From CALIZF01 sp046292445 (lineage in GTDB: Bacteria > Pseudomonadota > Alphaproteobacteria > Rhodobacterales > Rhodobacteraceae): a DNA stretch of 64,000 bases. Below, piece by piece: positions 30,279-39,002 of this stretch; the stretch's first letter is position 1; every line of letters begins with the position of its first letter. The position numbers and the translations under genes were made by a program. The notes beneath the pieces are model-generated. The model was not told where the DNA came from, did not search any database, and saw nothing but the letters and a program-made list of their open reading frames with translations. The stretch spans positions 248,001-312,000 of the forward strand of contig JBKBQT010000001.1 in the NCBI GenBank assembly GCA_046292445.1. The letters run 5' to 3'.

Positions 30279-31184
30279 ATGACCGGATACGCGCGAACCG
30301 CCCTTCTGATGGCCGCGATGACGGCGCTGTTCATGGGCATGGGCCTTCTGATCGGGGGCGAGGCGGGGATGATCCTGGCCCTCGTGATCGCGGGGGCGAT
30401 GAATCTCTGGGCCTGGTGGAACTCGGATGCGGTTGTGCTGCGGATGCACGGTGCGCGCGAGGTCGACATGCGAAGCGCCCCCGACCTCGTGGGCATGGTC
30501 CATGCCATGGCCGACCGGGCGGGCATGCCCCGGCCGAAGGTCTATATCATCGAGACCGACCAGCCCAATGCCTTCGCCACCGGCCGCAACCCCGAGAACG
30601 CCGCCGTCGCGGCCACGACCGGCCTGCTGCGGGCCCTGCCGCGGGATGAGATCGCGGGGGTCATGGCGCATGAACTGGCCCATATCCGCAATCGCGACAC
30701 GCTCATCATGACGGTGACGGCGACCTTTGCCGGGGCGATCGCGATGCTGGCGAACTTTGCCTTCTTCTTCGGCGGCAACGATCGCGACCGCCCGATGGGC
30801 CTGATCGGGACGCTGGCGCTGATGATCCTCGCGCCGCTGGCCGCGACCCTCGTGCAGATGGCGATCAGCCGGGCGCGCGAATACGAGGCCGACAAGGCCG
30901 GCGCCGAGATCAGCGGCGATCCGCTCGCGCTCGCGGCTGCCTTGCGCCGCATCGAGGGTCTGGCGCAGCGGATCGACAACCACGCGGCCGAGCGGAACCC
31001 GGCGACCGCCCATATGTTCATCATCAACCCGCTGCATGCCCACAGCCACGACCGCCTGTTCGCGACCCACCCCAACACCGCCAACCGGATCGCCGCGCTC
31101 GAGGCGATGGCCGCTTCGGTGCGGCGGTCGTCGGTCCCGCGCAGCGGGCGGCCGGCGCGCGGGCCGTCCGGCCCGTGGCAATAG
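30279..31184 (+). CDS. htpX: zinc metalloprotease HtpX
   Basis: M48 membrane protease, about 301 aa, for quality control of inner-membrane proteins. Two N-terminal helices (TALLMAAMTALFMGMGLLIGG; MILALVIAGAMNLWAWW), zinc motif HELAH at about 131-135, third ligand Glu in REYEADKAG (about 203), and two further helices between. AAAGGGG at 30264-30270 is 8 bases from the ATG at 30279 and only 2 from the ATG at 30273, so the second start is preferred. Confidence 0.92.
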   Translation: MTGYARTALLMAAMTALFMGMGLLIGGEAGMILALVIAGAMNLWAWWNSDAVVLRMHGAREVDMRSAPDLVGMVHAMADRAGMPRPKVYIIETDQPNAFATGRNPENAAVAATTGLLRALPRDEIAGVMAHELAHIRNRDTLIMTVTATFAGAIAMLANFAFFFGGNDRDRPMGLIGTLALMILAPLAATLVQMAISRAREYEADKAGAEISGDPLALAAALRRIEGLAQRIDNHAAERNPATAHMFIINPLHAHSHDRLFATHPNTANRIAALEAMAASVRRSSVPRSGRPARGPSGPWQ

Positions 31185-31266
31185 GGGCGTGCACGCAACT
31201 GTCACAATCGGCTGCTAACCGGCTAAGGCCCGCGCGACCCGCGCTGTCCGACACCGGAGACATCCA

Positions 31267-32250
31267 ATGCCGCTTCGCCTGACCGCCGCCGCCCTGATCG
31301 CCGCCCTCGCCGCCGCCCCCGTCGCGGCCGAGGTGACGGGCAAGATCGTCCTCTATACCTCGCAGCCGAACGCCGATGCGCAGCAGACCGTCGATGCCTT
31401 CAAGGCCCGTCACCCGGGCGTCGAGGTCGAATGGTTCCGCGAGGGCACGACCAACGTCATGGCCAAGCTCGAGGCCGAATACGCCGCCGGCGCGCCGCAG
31501 CCCGATGTGCTGCTCATTGCCGATTCGGTGACCATGGAGGGGCTCAAGGCCCAGGGGCGGCTGATGGCGCATGCGGGCGCCGACATCGCGGCCTACGAGG
31601 CCGGGACGATGGACCCGGAGAAGTTCTGGTTCTCGACCAAGCTCATCACCACCGGCATCGTCTACAACACCGCCGCCCCGATGGTCCCGACCTCCTGGAC
31701 CGACCTTCTGTCGCCGGCCGCCAAGGACCAGATCATCATGCCGTCGCCGCTCGCCTCGGGCGCGGCGACGATCCACATGGTGACGCTGACAGGCCACCCG
31801 GACCTCGGCGGCTGGGGCTATTACGAGGGGCTCGCGGCGCAGGGTGCCATCGCCAAGGGTGGCAACGGCGGCGTGCAGACGGCCGTGGCGGGGGGCGAGA
31901 AGCTTTACGGGATGGTCGTCGATTTCCTGCCGATCCGCGAAAAGGCCAAGGGCGCGCCGGTGGAATTCGTCTTTCCGGTCGAAGGCGTGTCCTATGTGAC
32001 CGAGCCGGTGGCGATCCTGTCCACCGCGAAGAACCCCGAGGCGGCCCGCGCCTTCGTCGATTTCCTGCTGTCGCGCGAGGGGCAGGAGCTGGCGGCGTCG
32101 CAGGGCTATCTGCCGGCGCATCCCGAGGTCACGCCGCCCGCCGGTTTCCCGCCGCGGTCCGAGATCAAGCTGATGCCTTTCGATCCGGCCAAGGCGCTGG
32201 CCGATGATACGGCGAACAAGCTGCGCTTCACCGAGATCTTCGGCGGCTGA
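31267..32250 (+). CDS. ABC transporter substrate-binding protein (AfuA/FbpA-like)
   Basis: Periplasmic binding protein, 327 aa, signal peptide MPLRLTAAALIAALAAAPVAA. KIVLYTSQPNADAQQTVDAFKARHPGVEVEWFREGTTNVMAKL is typical of the Fe(III)/2-aminoethylphosphonate-type cluster. The tandem tyrosines that bind iron in FbpA are not obvious at the usual place, so the ligand may be another anion, a phosphonate or an iron complex. CGGAGA ribosome site 8 bases before the ATG. Stop overlaps the permease start (TGATG). Confidence 0.82.
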   Translation: MPLRLTAAALIAALAAAPVAAEVTGKIVLYTSQPNADAQQTVDAFKARHPGVEVEWFREGTTNVMAKLEAEYAAGAPQPDVLLIADSVTMEGLKAQGRLMAHAGADIAAYEAGTMDPEKFWFSTKLITTGIVYNTAAPMVPTSWTDLLSPAAKDQIIMPSPLASGAATIHMVTLTGHPDLGGWGYYEGLAAQGAIAKGGNGGVQTAVAGGEKLYGMVVDFLPIREKAKGAPVEFVFPVEGVSYVTEPVAILSTAKNPEAARAFVDFLLSREGQELAASQGYLPAHPEVTPPAGFPPRSEIKLMPFDPAKALADDTANKLRFTEIFGG

Positions 32251-33944
32251 TGCACCCTGCCGCGCCATGGTGGCGCCCGGGCGGCGAGGGGGTAACCCTC
32301 GCCGCCCTTGTCGTTCTGGCGCTGGCGCTCTTCGCCGCGCCGCTGGTGCTGCTGCTGGCGCAGGCCGGATCGGCCGAGGCGGTGGCATCGGCGCTCGACA
32401 GCCGGGCGGTGCAGCGGGCGCTGTTCAACAGCCTCGACAGCGCGGCCGTCTCGGCGCTGCTGGCGACGCTGTTCGGCTTTGCGCTCGCGCTGGTGGTGGC
32501 GCTGACGGATGTGCGGGGCAAGGGGGCGGTGACGTTCCTGATCCTGCTGCCGATGATGATCCCGCCGCATGTGACGGCCATCGCCTGGACGCAGCTTCTG
32601 GGCCCGTCGAGCGCGGTGCTCGGCGCGATCGGCCTTGCGCCGCCGCCGGGGACGAACAGCCCGCTCTATTCCCGCGAGGGGGTGATCGCCCTGCTGTCGC
32701 TCCAGCATGCGCCGCTTGTCTTCCTCGTGATGCTGGCGGCGCTGCGCGGCCTGCCGCGCGAGGGGGTGGAGGCGGCGCGGGTGTCGGGGGCAGGGGCGGC
32801 GCGGACGCTGGGCCGGGTGATCCTGCCGATGGTCGCGCCGGCGCTGGTCGCGGCGGCGGCGCTCGCCTTCGTCTCGGCGCTGGGGAATTTCGGGATCCCC
32901 GCGCTGCTGGGCATTCCGGGTCGCTACACGACGTTGCCGGTGCTGATCTGGCAGCGGCTGTCGGCCTTTGGCCCCGGCATGCTGCAGGGGGTTGCGGTGC
33001 TGTCGGCGGTGATGGCGCTGGTCGCGCTGGCGGCGGTGGCGGCGCAGATGGCGCTGGCGCGGCATGCGGGGGTGCGATTGATCGGGCCGCCGCAGCCGCC
33101 GCTGCGCTTCCGTCTCGGCCGGGCGCGGGGACTGGTGGAGGCGGGGCTGGCCGTGGTGGTGGTCGGCACGCTGGCGCTGCCGCTGGCGGCGCTCACGGGC
33201 ACGGCGCTGGTGCCGGCTTACGGCGTGCCGCTGAGCGCGGCGACCGCGACGTTCGACAATTTCCGCGAGGTGCTGGTGCGGCAGGCGGTGACGCTGCGCG
33301 CGTTCGGCAATTCGACGCTGGCGGCGGGGATCGCGGGCGCGGCGCTGGCCGCGCTGGCGCTTGTGGCGGGATATTTCGCATCGGCGCGCGGCTGGCGGCG
33401 CCGGGCGGGTGCGGCGGTGGCGACGCTGGCCGAACTGACCTATGCCGTGCCGGGGATCGTGATCTCGATCGCCTTCATCCTCGCGTTCCTGCGGCCGCTG
33501 CCGGTGATCGGGCTGTCGCTCTACGGCACCTTTGCGATCATCGCCCTTGCCTATCTTGCCGCCTTTGCCGCCATCGCGCTGAAGCCCGTGGCGGCGGCCT
33601 ATGGCCAGCTCGACCCCGCGCTGGACGAGGCGGCGCGGGTGGCCGGGGCGGGGTTCGGGCGGCGCATGGGGCGGGTGTTCGCGCCCCTCGTGGCGCCGGC
33701 GGCGGCATCGGGGGCGATCCTTGTGTTCCTGACGGCCTATAACGAGATCACGGTATCGGCCCTTCTGTGGTCGCGGGGCAACGAGACCATCGGCAGCGTG
33801 ATCTTCAACTACGAGACGGGCGGCTACACCACGATTGCCGCGGCGATGGCGGTGGTGACGGTGGTTGCGACGGCGGTGCTGATGCTCGTGCTCGACTTCG
33901 CCGGGCGGCGGCTGCCCCCCGGGGTCGTCCCCTGGCGGGTCTGA
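32250..33944 (+). CDS. ABC transporter permease, duplicated (FbpB-like)
   Basis: 564-aa inner-membrane permease with two fused halves of about six helices each. Each half has an EAA-type loop: EGVEAARVSGAGAARTLGRVILPMVAP (about 170-197) and DEAARVAGAGFGRRMGRVFAPLVAP (about 460-485). The fused form is typical of iron- and AEP-type importers and needs no second permease. Its ATPase is probably the convergent gene at 34025-35044. Confidence 0.87.
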   Translation: MHPAAPWWRPGGEGVTLAALVVLALALFAAPLVLLLAQAGSAEAVASALDSRAVQRALFNSLDSAAVSALLATLFGFALALVVALTDVRGKGAVTFLILLPMMIPPHVTAIAWTQLLGPSSAVLGAIGLAPPPGTNSPLYSREGVIALLSLQHAPLVFLVMLAALRGLPREGVEAARVSGAGAARTLGRVILPMVAPALVAAAALAFVSALGNFGIPALLGIPGRYTTLPVLIWQRLSAFGPGMLQGVAVLSAVMALVALAAVAAQMALARHAGVRLIGPPQPPLRFRLGRARGLVEAGLAVVVVGTLALPLAALTGTALVPAYGVPLSAATATFDNFREVLVRQAVTLRAFGNSTLAAGIAGAALAALALVAGYFASARGWRRRAGAAVATLAELTYAVPGIVISIAFILAFLRPLPVIGLSLYGTFAIIALAYLAAFAAIALKPVAAAYGQLDPALDEAARVAGAGFGRRMGRVFAPLVAPAAASGAILVFLTAYNEITVSALLWSRGNETIGSVIFNYETGGYTTIAAAMAVVTVVATAVLMLVLDFAGRRLPPGVVPWRV

Positions 33945-33958
33945 GCGGGCGGCGCGGG

Positions 33959-33979
33959 CCGGGGGTTTCACACCCCCGG
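33959..33979. terminator. hairpin between permease and convergent ATPase gene
   Basis: CCGGGGGT (33959-33966), five-base loop, ACCCCCGG (33972-33979): a perfect 8-bp stem between two convergent stop codons, followed by the segment GTGGAGTATTTCC. Plausible bidirectional terminator without a clear U-tract. Confidence 0.5.
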
Positions 33980-34024
33980 ACCCCCGTGGAGTATTTCCGG
34001 AACGATGAAGCCGGGGCGGCCGGA

Positions 34025-35044
34025 TCAGGCGGGGATCGGCCAGCCGGCGGTCAGCGCGAGGCGCAGCGTCTCGCCGGGGCGAAGGCGCGTGCGGGAGGAG
34101 ACGGCGAGCGGTTCGGCGAGGCCGGGGACCGTGGCCGTCGCCTCCCAATGGCCGCCGCGGTAGAGGGCGGTCTGGACGGTGGCGGCGAGCGGGGCGTCCG
34201 GGGCGATCACGACGTCGTCGGGGCGGATCAGGATGCGCACGGGGCCGGGCGGGGTGCTGGTGGCAGGAAGAGTGGCGGGGCCGAGATGGGCCGCGCCCCC
34301 CGCGACTGTGGCGTCGAGGATGGCGCCGCGGCCGATGAAGCGGGCGACGGCCTCGCTTCCGGGGCGGGCATAGACGGTTTCGGGCGTGTCGCATTGCAGG
34401 ATGCGCCCGGCCGCCATCACCGCCACGCGGTCGGCGATGGCGAAGGCCTCGCGCTGGTCATGGGTGATGTAGAGGGTCGAGGCGCCGGCGCGGGCGTGGA
34501 AGGCGGCGAGTTCCTCTTCCATCGCGGCGCGCAGGTGGGGGTCGAGGTTGGCGAGCGGTTCGTCCATCAGGATGATGCGCGCCCCCTGCGCGAGGCAGCG
34601 GGCGAGGGCGACGCGCTGGCGCTGGCCGCCCGAGAGGGCGGCGGGGCGGCGGTCGGCGAGGAGGGCGAGGCCGACGGTGGCGAGGTGGCGGTCGGCCTCG
34701 GCGCGGGCGGCGGCGCGGGCGGTGCCGGCCGATTGCGCGGGGAAGGCGACGTTGTCGCGCACCGTCATGTGCGGCCAGAGCGCGTAGGACTGGAACACGA
34801 CGCCGACCCCGCGCGCCTCGGGCGGGACGTGGATGCCGGGGCCGGAGACGATGCGCGCGCCAAGGGCGATGCTGCCGGCATCGAGGGTCTCGAGCCCGGC
34901 GATCAGGCGCAGGAGCGTGCTCTTGCCGCAGCCCGAGGCGCCGACGACCGCGACGAATTCGCCCGCGGCGATGGCGAGGTCGATGCCGTCCACTGCCGCG
35001 CGGCCGGCGAAGCCCTTGACCGCGCCCCTGACCGTCACCGTCAT
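34025..35044 (-). CDS. ABC transporter ATP-binding protein (Fe/AEP/polyamine class)
   Basis: 339-aa ATPase. Walker A GASGCGKSTLL (about 35-45), Q-loop VFQSYALWPHMTV, signature LSGGQRQRVALARCL, Walker B IILMDEPLANLD and H-loop ITHDQREAFAIADRV, then a C-terminal TOBE-like regulatory domain (VRILIRPDDVVIAPDAPL). It is convergent to the binding protein and fused permease, which otherwise lack an ATPase, and is their likely partner. The reverse orientation means separate transcription. Confidence 0.87.
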   Translation of the reverse strand: MTVTVRGAVKGFAGRAAVDGIDLAIAAGEFVAVVGASGCGKSTLLRLIAGLETLDAGSIALGARIVSGPGIHVPPEARGVGVVFQSYALWPHMTVRDNVAFPAQSAGTARAAARAEADRHLATVGLALLADRRPAALSGGQRQRVALARCLAQGARIILMDEPLANLDPHLRAAMEEELAAFHARAGASTLYITHDQREAFAIADRVAVMAAGRILQCDTPETVYARPGSEAVARFIGRGAILDATVAGGAAHLGPATLPATSTPPGPVRILIRPDDVVIAPDAPLAATVQTALYRGGHWEATATVPGLAEPLAVSSRTRLRPGETLRLALTAGWPIPA

Positions 35045-35249
35045 CGTCCTGCCCCTGTCTGTCACGCCGACCGGTCGTGACGCCGGCGGATGACAGGCGT
35101 GTGACATCGCGATGGGGCGCTGCGCAATGCCGCGAAAACAGGCAATCGCCCGTCGTGGTGGCGCTTGCGCCTTGTGGTCGCAGGGCGGGCGGCGCTACGG
35201 TTCGTGCCGAGGCCGCCGCCCGGCCCGCCATCCGACAGAGGGGTTTCCC

Positions 35250-36272
35250 ATGCGCCAATCCGCGATCCTGCTGGCCGCCGCCGGCACCCTGGCCCTCGCC
35301 GCCGCCGCCGAGGCCAAGACGCTCACCATTTCCTGGTGGGGGTTCAACGGCGACAAGCTCAACGAGCTGATCGTGCAGCCGTTCCAGAAGGAATGCGGGT
35401 GCGAGCTGGTCTTTGAGACGGGCAACAACGCCGACCGGCTCAACAAGGTCAAGATCCGGGGCGGCGCGGGGGTGGATGTGATCTACCTGACCGACAGCTT
35501 CAGCCAGATCGGGATCGAGGAGGGGCTGTTCCAGCCGGTCGACCGGGCCAAGGTGCCGAACATCGCCGGGCTGCATGCGGTGGCGCAGGCGCCGCAGGGC
35601 GAATTCGGGCCGGCCTATACCGTCGGCCGGATCGGCATCGTCTATGATGCGGCCAAGGTGAACCCGCCGATCACGTCCTGGGCGGATCTGTGGCGCGCCG
35701 ACCTCAGGGCCTCGGTCTCGCTGCCGGGAATCACGACGACGGCAGGGCCGATGGTGGTCATGCTGGCGGGGCAGAAGGCGGGGGTGGACGTATTCGCCGA
35801 TGCCGGTCCGGCCTTTGCCGAGATCGCGGCGATGAAGGGCAATGTCGTCAAGAACTACAATACCGGGTCCGAGATGATCAACCTGTTCTCGACCGGCGAG
35901 GTGACCGTGTCGATGACGCAGGACTTCACGCTCGGCCAGCTCCGCGCGGCGGTGCCGACGATCGAATGGGCGAAGCTGACCGATGGCGACATCGCGGTGT
36001 TCAACACGGTCAACATTCCCAAGGGTGCGGCCGAGGTGGACCTCGCGCATCAGTTCATCAACTTCATCCTCGACCCGGCGATCCAGACGGTGCTTGCCGA
36101 GCAGGGGGTGGATGCGCCGACGCGGGCCGATGTGGTTCTGTCGGATGCTGCGGCGGCGCGCTGGACCTACGGGGCCGCGCAGATCGGCAGCCTCAAGCGG
36201 ATCGACTACGGCAAGATGAACGCGGCCAAGACCGGCTGGATCGATCGCTGGAACGAGGTCTTCGGCATGTGA
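35250..36272 (+). CDS. ABC transporter substrate-binding protein (PotD-like)
   Basis: Periplasmic binding protein, 340 aa, of the spermidine/putrescine cluster. Signal peptide MRQSAILLAAAGTLALAAAAEA, then LTISWWGFNGDKLNELIVQPFQKECGCELVFETGNNADRLNKV. GAGGGG at 35239-35244 fixes the ATG. It heads a PotD-B-C-A operon that ends with a deaminase-type amidohydrolase, so the cargo could be a nitrogen heterocycle or nucleobase-like compound rather than a polyamine; that is inference. A palindromic repeat separates it from the permease gene. Confidence 0.85.
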   Translation: MRQSAILLAAAGTLALAAAAEAKTLTISWWGFNGDKLNELIVQPFQKECGCELVFETGNNADRLNKVKIRGGAGVDVIYLTDSFSQIGIEEGLFQPVDRAKVPNIAGLHAVAQAPQGEFGPAYTVGRIGIVYDAAKVNPPITSWADLWRADLRASVSLPGITTTAGPMVVMLAGQKAGVDVFADAGPAFAEIAAMKGNVVKNYNTGSEMINLFSTGEVTVSMTQDFTLGQLRAAVPTIEWAKLTDGDIAVFNTVNIPKGAAEVDLAHQFINFILDPAIQTVLAEQGVDAPTRADVVLSDAAAARWTYGAAQIGSLKRIDYGKMNAAKTGWIDRWNEVFGM

Positions 36273-36280
36273 TCGCTGCG

Positions 36281-36304
36281 GGCGGCCCTGCCTGCAGGGC
36301 CATT
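36281..36304. repeat. 24-base intergenic palindrome, copy 2
   Basis: GGCGGCCCTGC-CT-GCAGGGCCATT: the same 8-bp stem as the copies at 11591 and 60915, last two bases differing. It lies 8 bases after the PotD-like stop and ahead of the permease gene, where a hairpin could protect or end the binding-protein message. Confidence 0.75.
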
Positions 36305-36327
36305 CGCGCGCCACCGAGGGTGCGCCC

Positions 36328-37152
36328 ATGATCCGACGCATCGCAGGCTGGAGCCTCAGCGCGCCCGCGACGGCGCTGGTGCTGCTTTTCCTGATCCTGC
36401 CCGTCGCGGCGACGATCGCGGCCACGCTCGGCGGGCCGACGCCCCTGGCGCTCTACGAGGCGTTCGTGGCCAGCGCCTTCCGCCGCGCGGTGCTGTGGCG
36501 GACGCTGGAGATCGCGGCGATCACGACGCTGATCGCGCTTGTCGTCGGGTTCTTCACTGCCTTTGCGGTGTCGCGGGCGCCGCCGCGGCTGCGGTCGGTC
36601 CTCATCATCGCCGCCGTCTTTCCGCTGCTCACCGGGGTCGTGGTGCGGTCTTTCGCCTGGCTCATCATCCTGGGGCGCAACGGGATGCTCAATTCCCTGC
36701 TGCAATGGACCGGCCTGACGGATGCGCCGATCCCGATGCTCTATACCCAGGGCGCGGTGATCGTGGCGATGGTCTATCTCTTCGTGCCGCTGATGATCCT
36801 GACGCTGGTCGGCGTGCTCGAGGGAATCCCCGATGACCTCCTGCAGGCCTCGGCCTCGCTCGGCGCCGCGCCGGGGGCGACGTTCCGGCAAGTCGTTTTT
36901 CCGCTGGCGGTGCCGGGGCTGATCGTCGGGGCGGTGCTGGTGTTCACCGGATCCTTCACCGCCTATGCGACGCCGCAGCTTCTGGGCGGCGAGCGGCAGA
37001 TGGTGATGGGCACGCTGCTGCACCAGCGGGCGATGGTCGCGTTCGACTGGGACGGCGCCTCGACGATCGCGGCGATCATGGTCGCGGTGACGGTCGTCGT
37101 CGTGCTGGGCATGACGCGGATCGCGCGGGCCTTCAACCCGGCCGCGACCTGA
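36328..37152 (+). CDS. ABC transporter permease (PotB-like)
   Basis: 274-aa inner-membrane permease with six predicted helices. EAA-loop region GIPDDLLQASASLGAAPGATFRQVVFPLAVPG near residues 170-200. GAGGGTG ribosome site before the ATG. Second gene of the PotD-like operon; 12 bases separate it from the PotC-like partner. Confidence 0.87.
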   Translation: MIRRIAGWSLSAPATALVLLFLILPVAATIAATLGGPTPLALYEAFVASAFRRAVLWRTLEIAAITTLIALVVGFFTAFAVSRAPPRLRSVLIIAAVFPLLTGVVVRSFAWLIILGRNGMLNSLLQWTGLTDAPIPMLYTQGAVIVAMVYLFVPLMILTLVGVLEGIPDDLLQASASLGAAPGATFRQVVFPLAVPGLIVGAVLVFTGSFTAYATPQLLGGERQMVMGTLLHQRAMVAFDWDGASTIAAIMVAVTVVVVLGMTRIARAFNPAAT

Positions 37153-37164
37153 CGGGGGGCTGGC

Positions 37165-37953
37165 ATGCAGACGCGCCTTCCGCCGCTGCTGATCGCGTTC
37201 ACCGCGCTGGTCTATCTGTTCCTCATGGGGCCGCTGGTCATCGTCATCGGCGCGGCGCTGTCGGATACGAGTTACCTCACCTTCCCGCCGCAGGGCCTGA
37301 CGCTGCGCTGGTTCGAGCGGATCTTCGAGATGGCGGCCTTCCGGCGCACGATCGTCACGAGCCTGCAGATCGCCTTTCTCGCCACGGCGATCGCGCTGGT
37401 CATCGGCATTCCCGCCGCCTATGCGCTGGCGCGGTATCGCATCGTGCTGCCCGGCTGGCTGTCCACGCTGTTCGTGCTGCCGGTGCTGGTGCCCGAAATC
37501 GTTCTGGGGTTTTCGCTCCTGCGGTCGGTGGCGGTCGGGCAGGGCTGGGCGATCTGGCCGACCTTGCTGGTCGGGCACACGCTGATCGTGCTGCCCTATT
37601 GCATTCGCGTAGTGTCGGCATCGCTCGCATCGTTCGATTTCGCCATCGAGGATGCGGCGGTCAGCCTCGGGTCGCCGCCGCTGCGCACGTTCTTTACCAT
37701 CGTGTTGCCGAACATCCGCGCGGGGGTGGTCGCGGCCTTCATCCTCGCCTTCATCACCTCGGTCAACGATGTGTCGGTGTCGCTGTTCCTCACCGGGCCG
37801 GGGGTTTCGACCCTGCCCATCCAGATCCTCGCCCATGTCGAACAGTTCTTCGACCCCGTCATCGCATCCGTGTCCGTCCTTCTGATGGGGATGACGGTCG
37901 CGGTGATGATCGTGGTGGAACGCACGCTGGGCCTGACGTTCCTGGCGAAATGA
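37165..37953 (+). CDS. ABC transporter permease (PotC-like)
   Basis: 262-aa permease, six helices. EAA-loop FAIEDAAVSLGSPPLRTFFTIVLPNIRAG near 155-183. A G-rich site (GGGGGG) precedes the ATG. Its stop overlaps the ATPase start (ATGA). Forms the membrane channel with the PotB-like subunit. Confidence 0.87.
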   Translation: MQTRLPPLLIAFTALVYLFLMGPLVIVIGAALSDTSYLTFPPQGLTLRWFERIFEMAAFRRTIVTSLQIAFLATAIALVIGIPAAYALARYRIVLPGWLSTLFVLPVLVPEIVLGFSLLRSVAVGQGWAIWPTLLVGHTLIVLPYCIRVVSASLASFDFAIEDAAVSLGSPPLRTFFTIVLPNIRAGVVAAFILAFITSVNDVSVSLFLTGPGVSTLPIQILAHVEQFFDPVIASVSVLLMGMTVAVMIVVERTLGLTFLAK

Positions 37954-39002
37954 CCATGCCCCAGCCGCTGACGCTCGACCGCCTCACCGCGCATTACGGC
38001 ACGACGCAGGTGCTCGACGATCTGTCGCTCGGCGTGAAGGCGGGGGAACTCGTGTCGCTGCTGGGTGCCTCGGGCTGCGGCAAGACGACGACGCTGCGGC
38101 TGATCGCAGGGTTTCTTGCGCCGACGCGGGGGACGATCCGGCTGGGCGAGACGGACCTGACGCGCCTGCCGGCGCATCGGCGGGACATCGGCCTCGTGTT
38201 CCAGTCCTACGCGCTCTTCCCGCATCTGACGGTGGCGGGCAACGTGGGCTTCGGCCTCAAGCAGCGGGGGGTGCCGGCGGGCGAGCGGAAGCGGCGGGTG
38301 GCGGAGATGCTGGGCCGCGTCGGGCTCGCCGCGCTGGCGGACCGGCTGCCGGGGGCGCTGTCGGGCGGGCAGCGGCAGCGGGTGGCGCTGGCGCGGGCGC
38401 TGGTGATCGCGCCGCCGCTTCTGATGTTCGACGAGCCCCTGTCGAACCTCGACGCCAAGCTGCGGGTCGAGATGCGGGCCGAGATCCGCACGCTCCAGCG
38501 CGCGAACGAGACGACCGCGATCTTCGTCACCCATGACCAGGAGGAGGCGTTCAGCATCTCGGACCGGGTGGCGATCATGGACGCGGGGCGGATCATGCAG
38601 TTCGACGCGCCCGAGGTGCTGTATCAGCGGCCCGCCAACGCCTTTGTCGCCCGCTTTGTCGGGTTCGAGAACCTCATCCCCATGCATGTCGTCGCCCGCG
38701 ACGGCGACGGGGTGACGGCGCAGGCGCAGGGCGTGACGCTGCATCTGCCCGCAAGCCTCGGCCCCTGTCCCGATGCCTTCACGCTGGCCACGCGGGCCGA
38801 GGGGCTGGCGGTGACGGACGGGGATGCGGGCATCCCGGCGACGCTCGGCCTGCGGACCTATCTGGGGCGGACCTACCAGTATGCCTGCGACACGCCGCTC
38901 GGGCCGCTGGCGGCGAGCGGGCCGCTCGCGGCGCCGCGGGCCGCAGGGGACCGGGTGCGGCTGGTCCCTGTGCCGTCGCAGGCCTGCATCCTGCCGGCAT
39001 GA
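37950..39002 (+). CDS. ABC transporter ATP-binding protein (PotA-like)
   Basis: 350-aa ATPase. Walker A GASGCGKTTTL (about 38-48), Q-loop VFQSYALFPHLTV, signature LSGGQRQRVALARAL, Walker B LLMFDEPLSNLD, H-loop VTHDQEEAFSISDRVAIM, and a TOBE-type C-terminal domain. ATG overlaps the previous stop; a second ATG lies two codons in. Its own stop overlaps the amidohydrolase start, so the deaminase is translated with the transporter. Confidence 0.9.
   Translation: MTMPQPLTLDRLTAHYGTTQVLDDLSLGVKAGELVSLLGASGCGKTTTLRLIAGFLAPTRGTIRLGETDLTRLPAHRRDIGLVFQSYALFPHLTVAGNVGFGLKQRGVPAGERKRRVAEMLGRVGLAALADRLPGALSGGQRQRVALARALVIAPPLLMFDEPLSNLDAKLRVEMRAEIRTLQRANETTAIFVTHDQEEAFSISDRVAIMDAGRIMQFDAPEVLYQRPANAFVARFVGFENLIPMHVVARDGDGVTAQAQGVTLHLPASLGPCPDAFTLATRAEGLAVTDGDAGIPATLGLRTYLGRTYQYACDTPLGPLAASGPLAAPRAAGDRVRLVPVPSQACILPA

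Noticed and set aside
31199..31220. CTGTCAC...CTGCTAA upstream of the AfuA-like gene as a Pho box
   Set aside because: Only one half-site matches; the second is off in both sequence and 11-base spacing.
32106..34394. 762-codon minus-strand frame over the fused permease
   Set aside because: Arg/Gln/His/Pro low-complexity shadow; the permease on the other strand has clear motifs.
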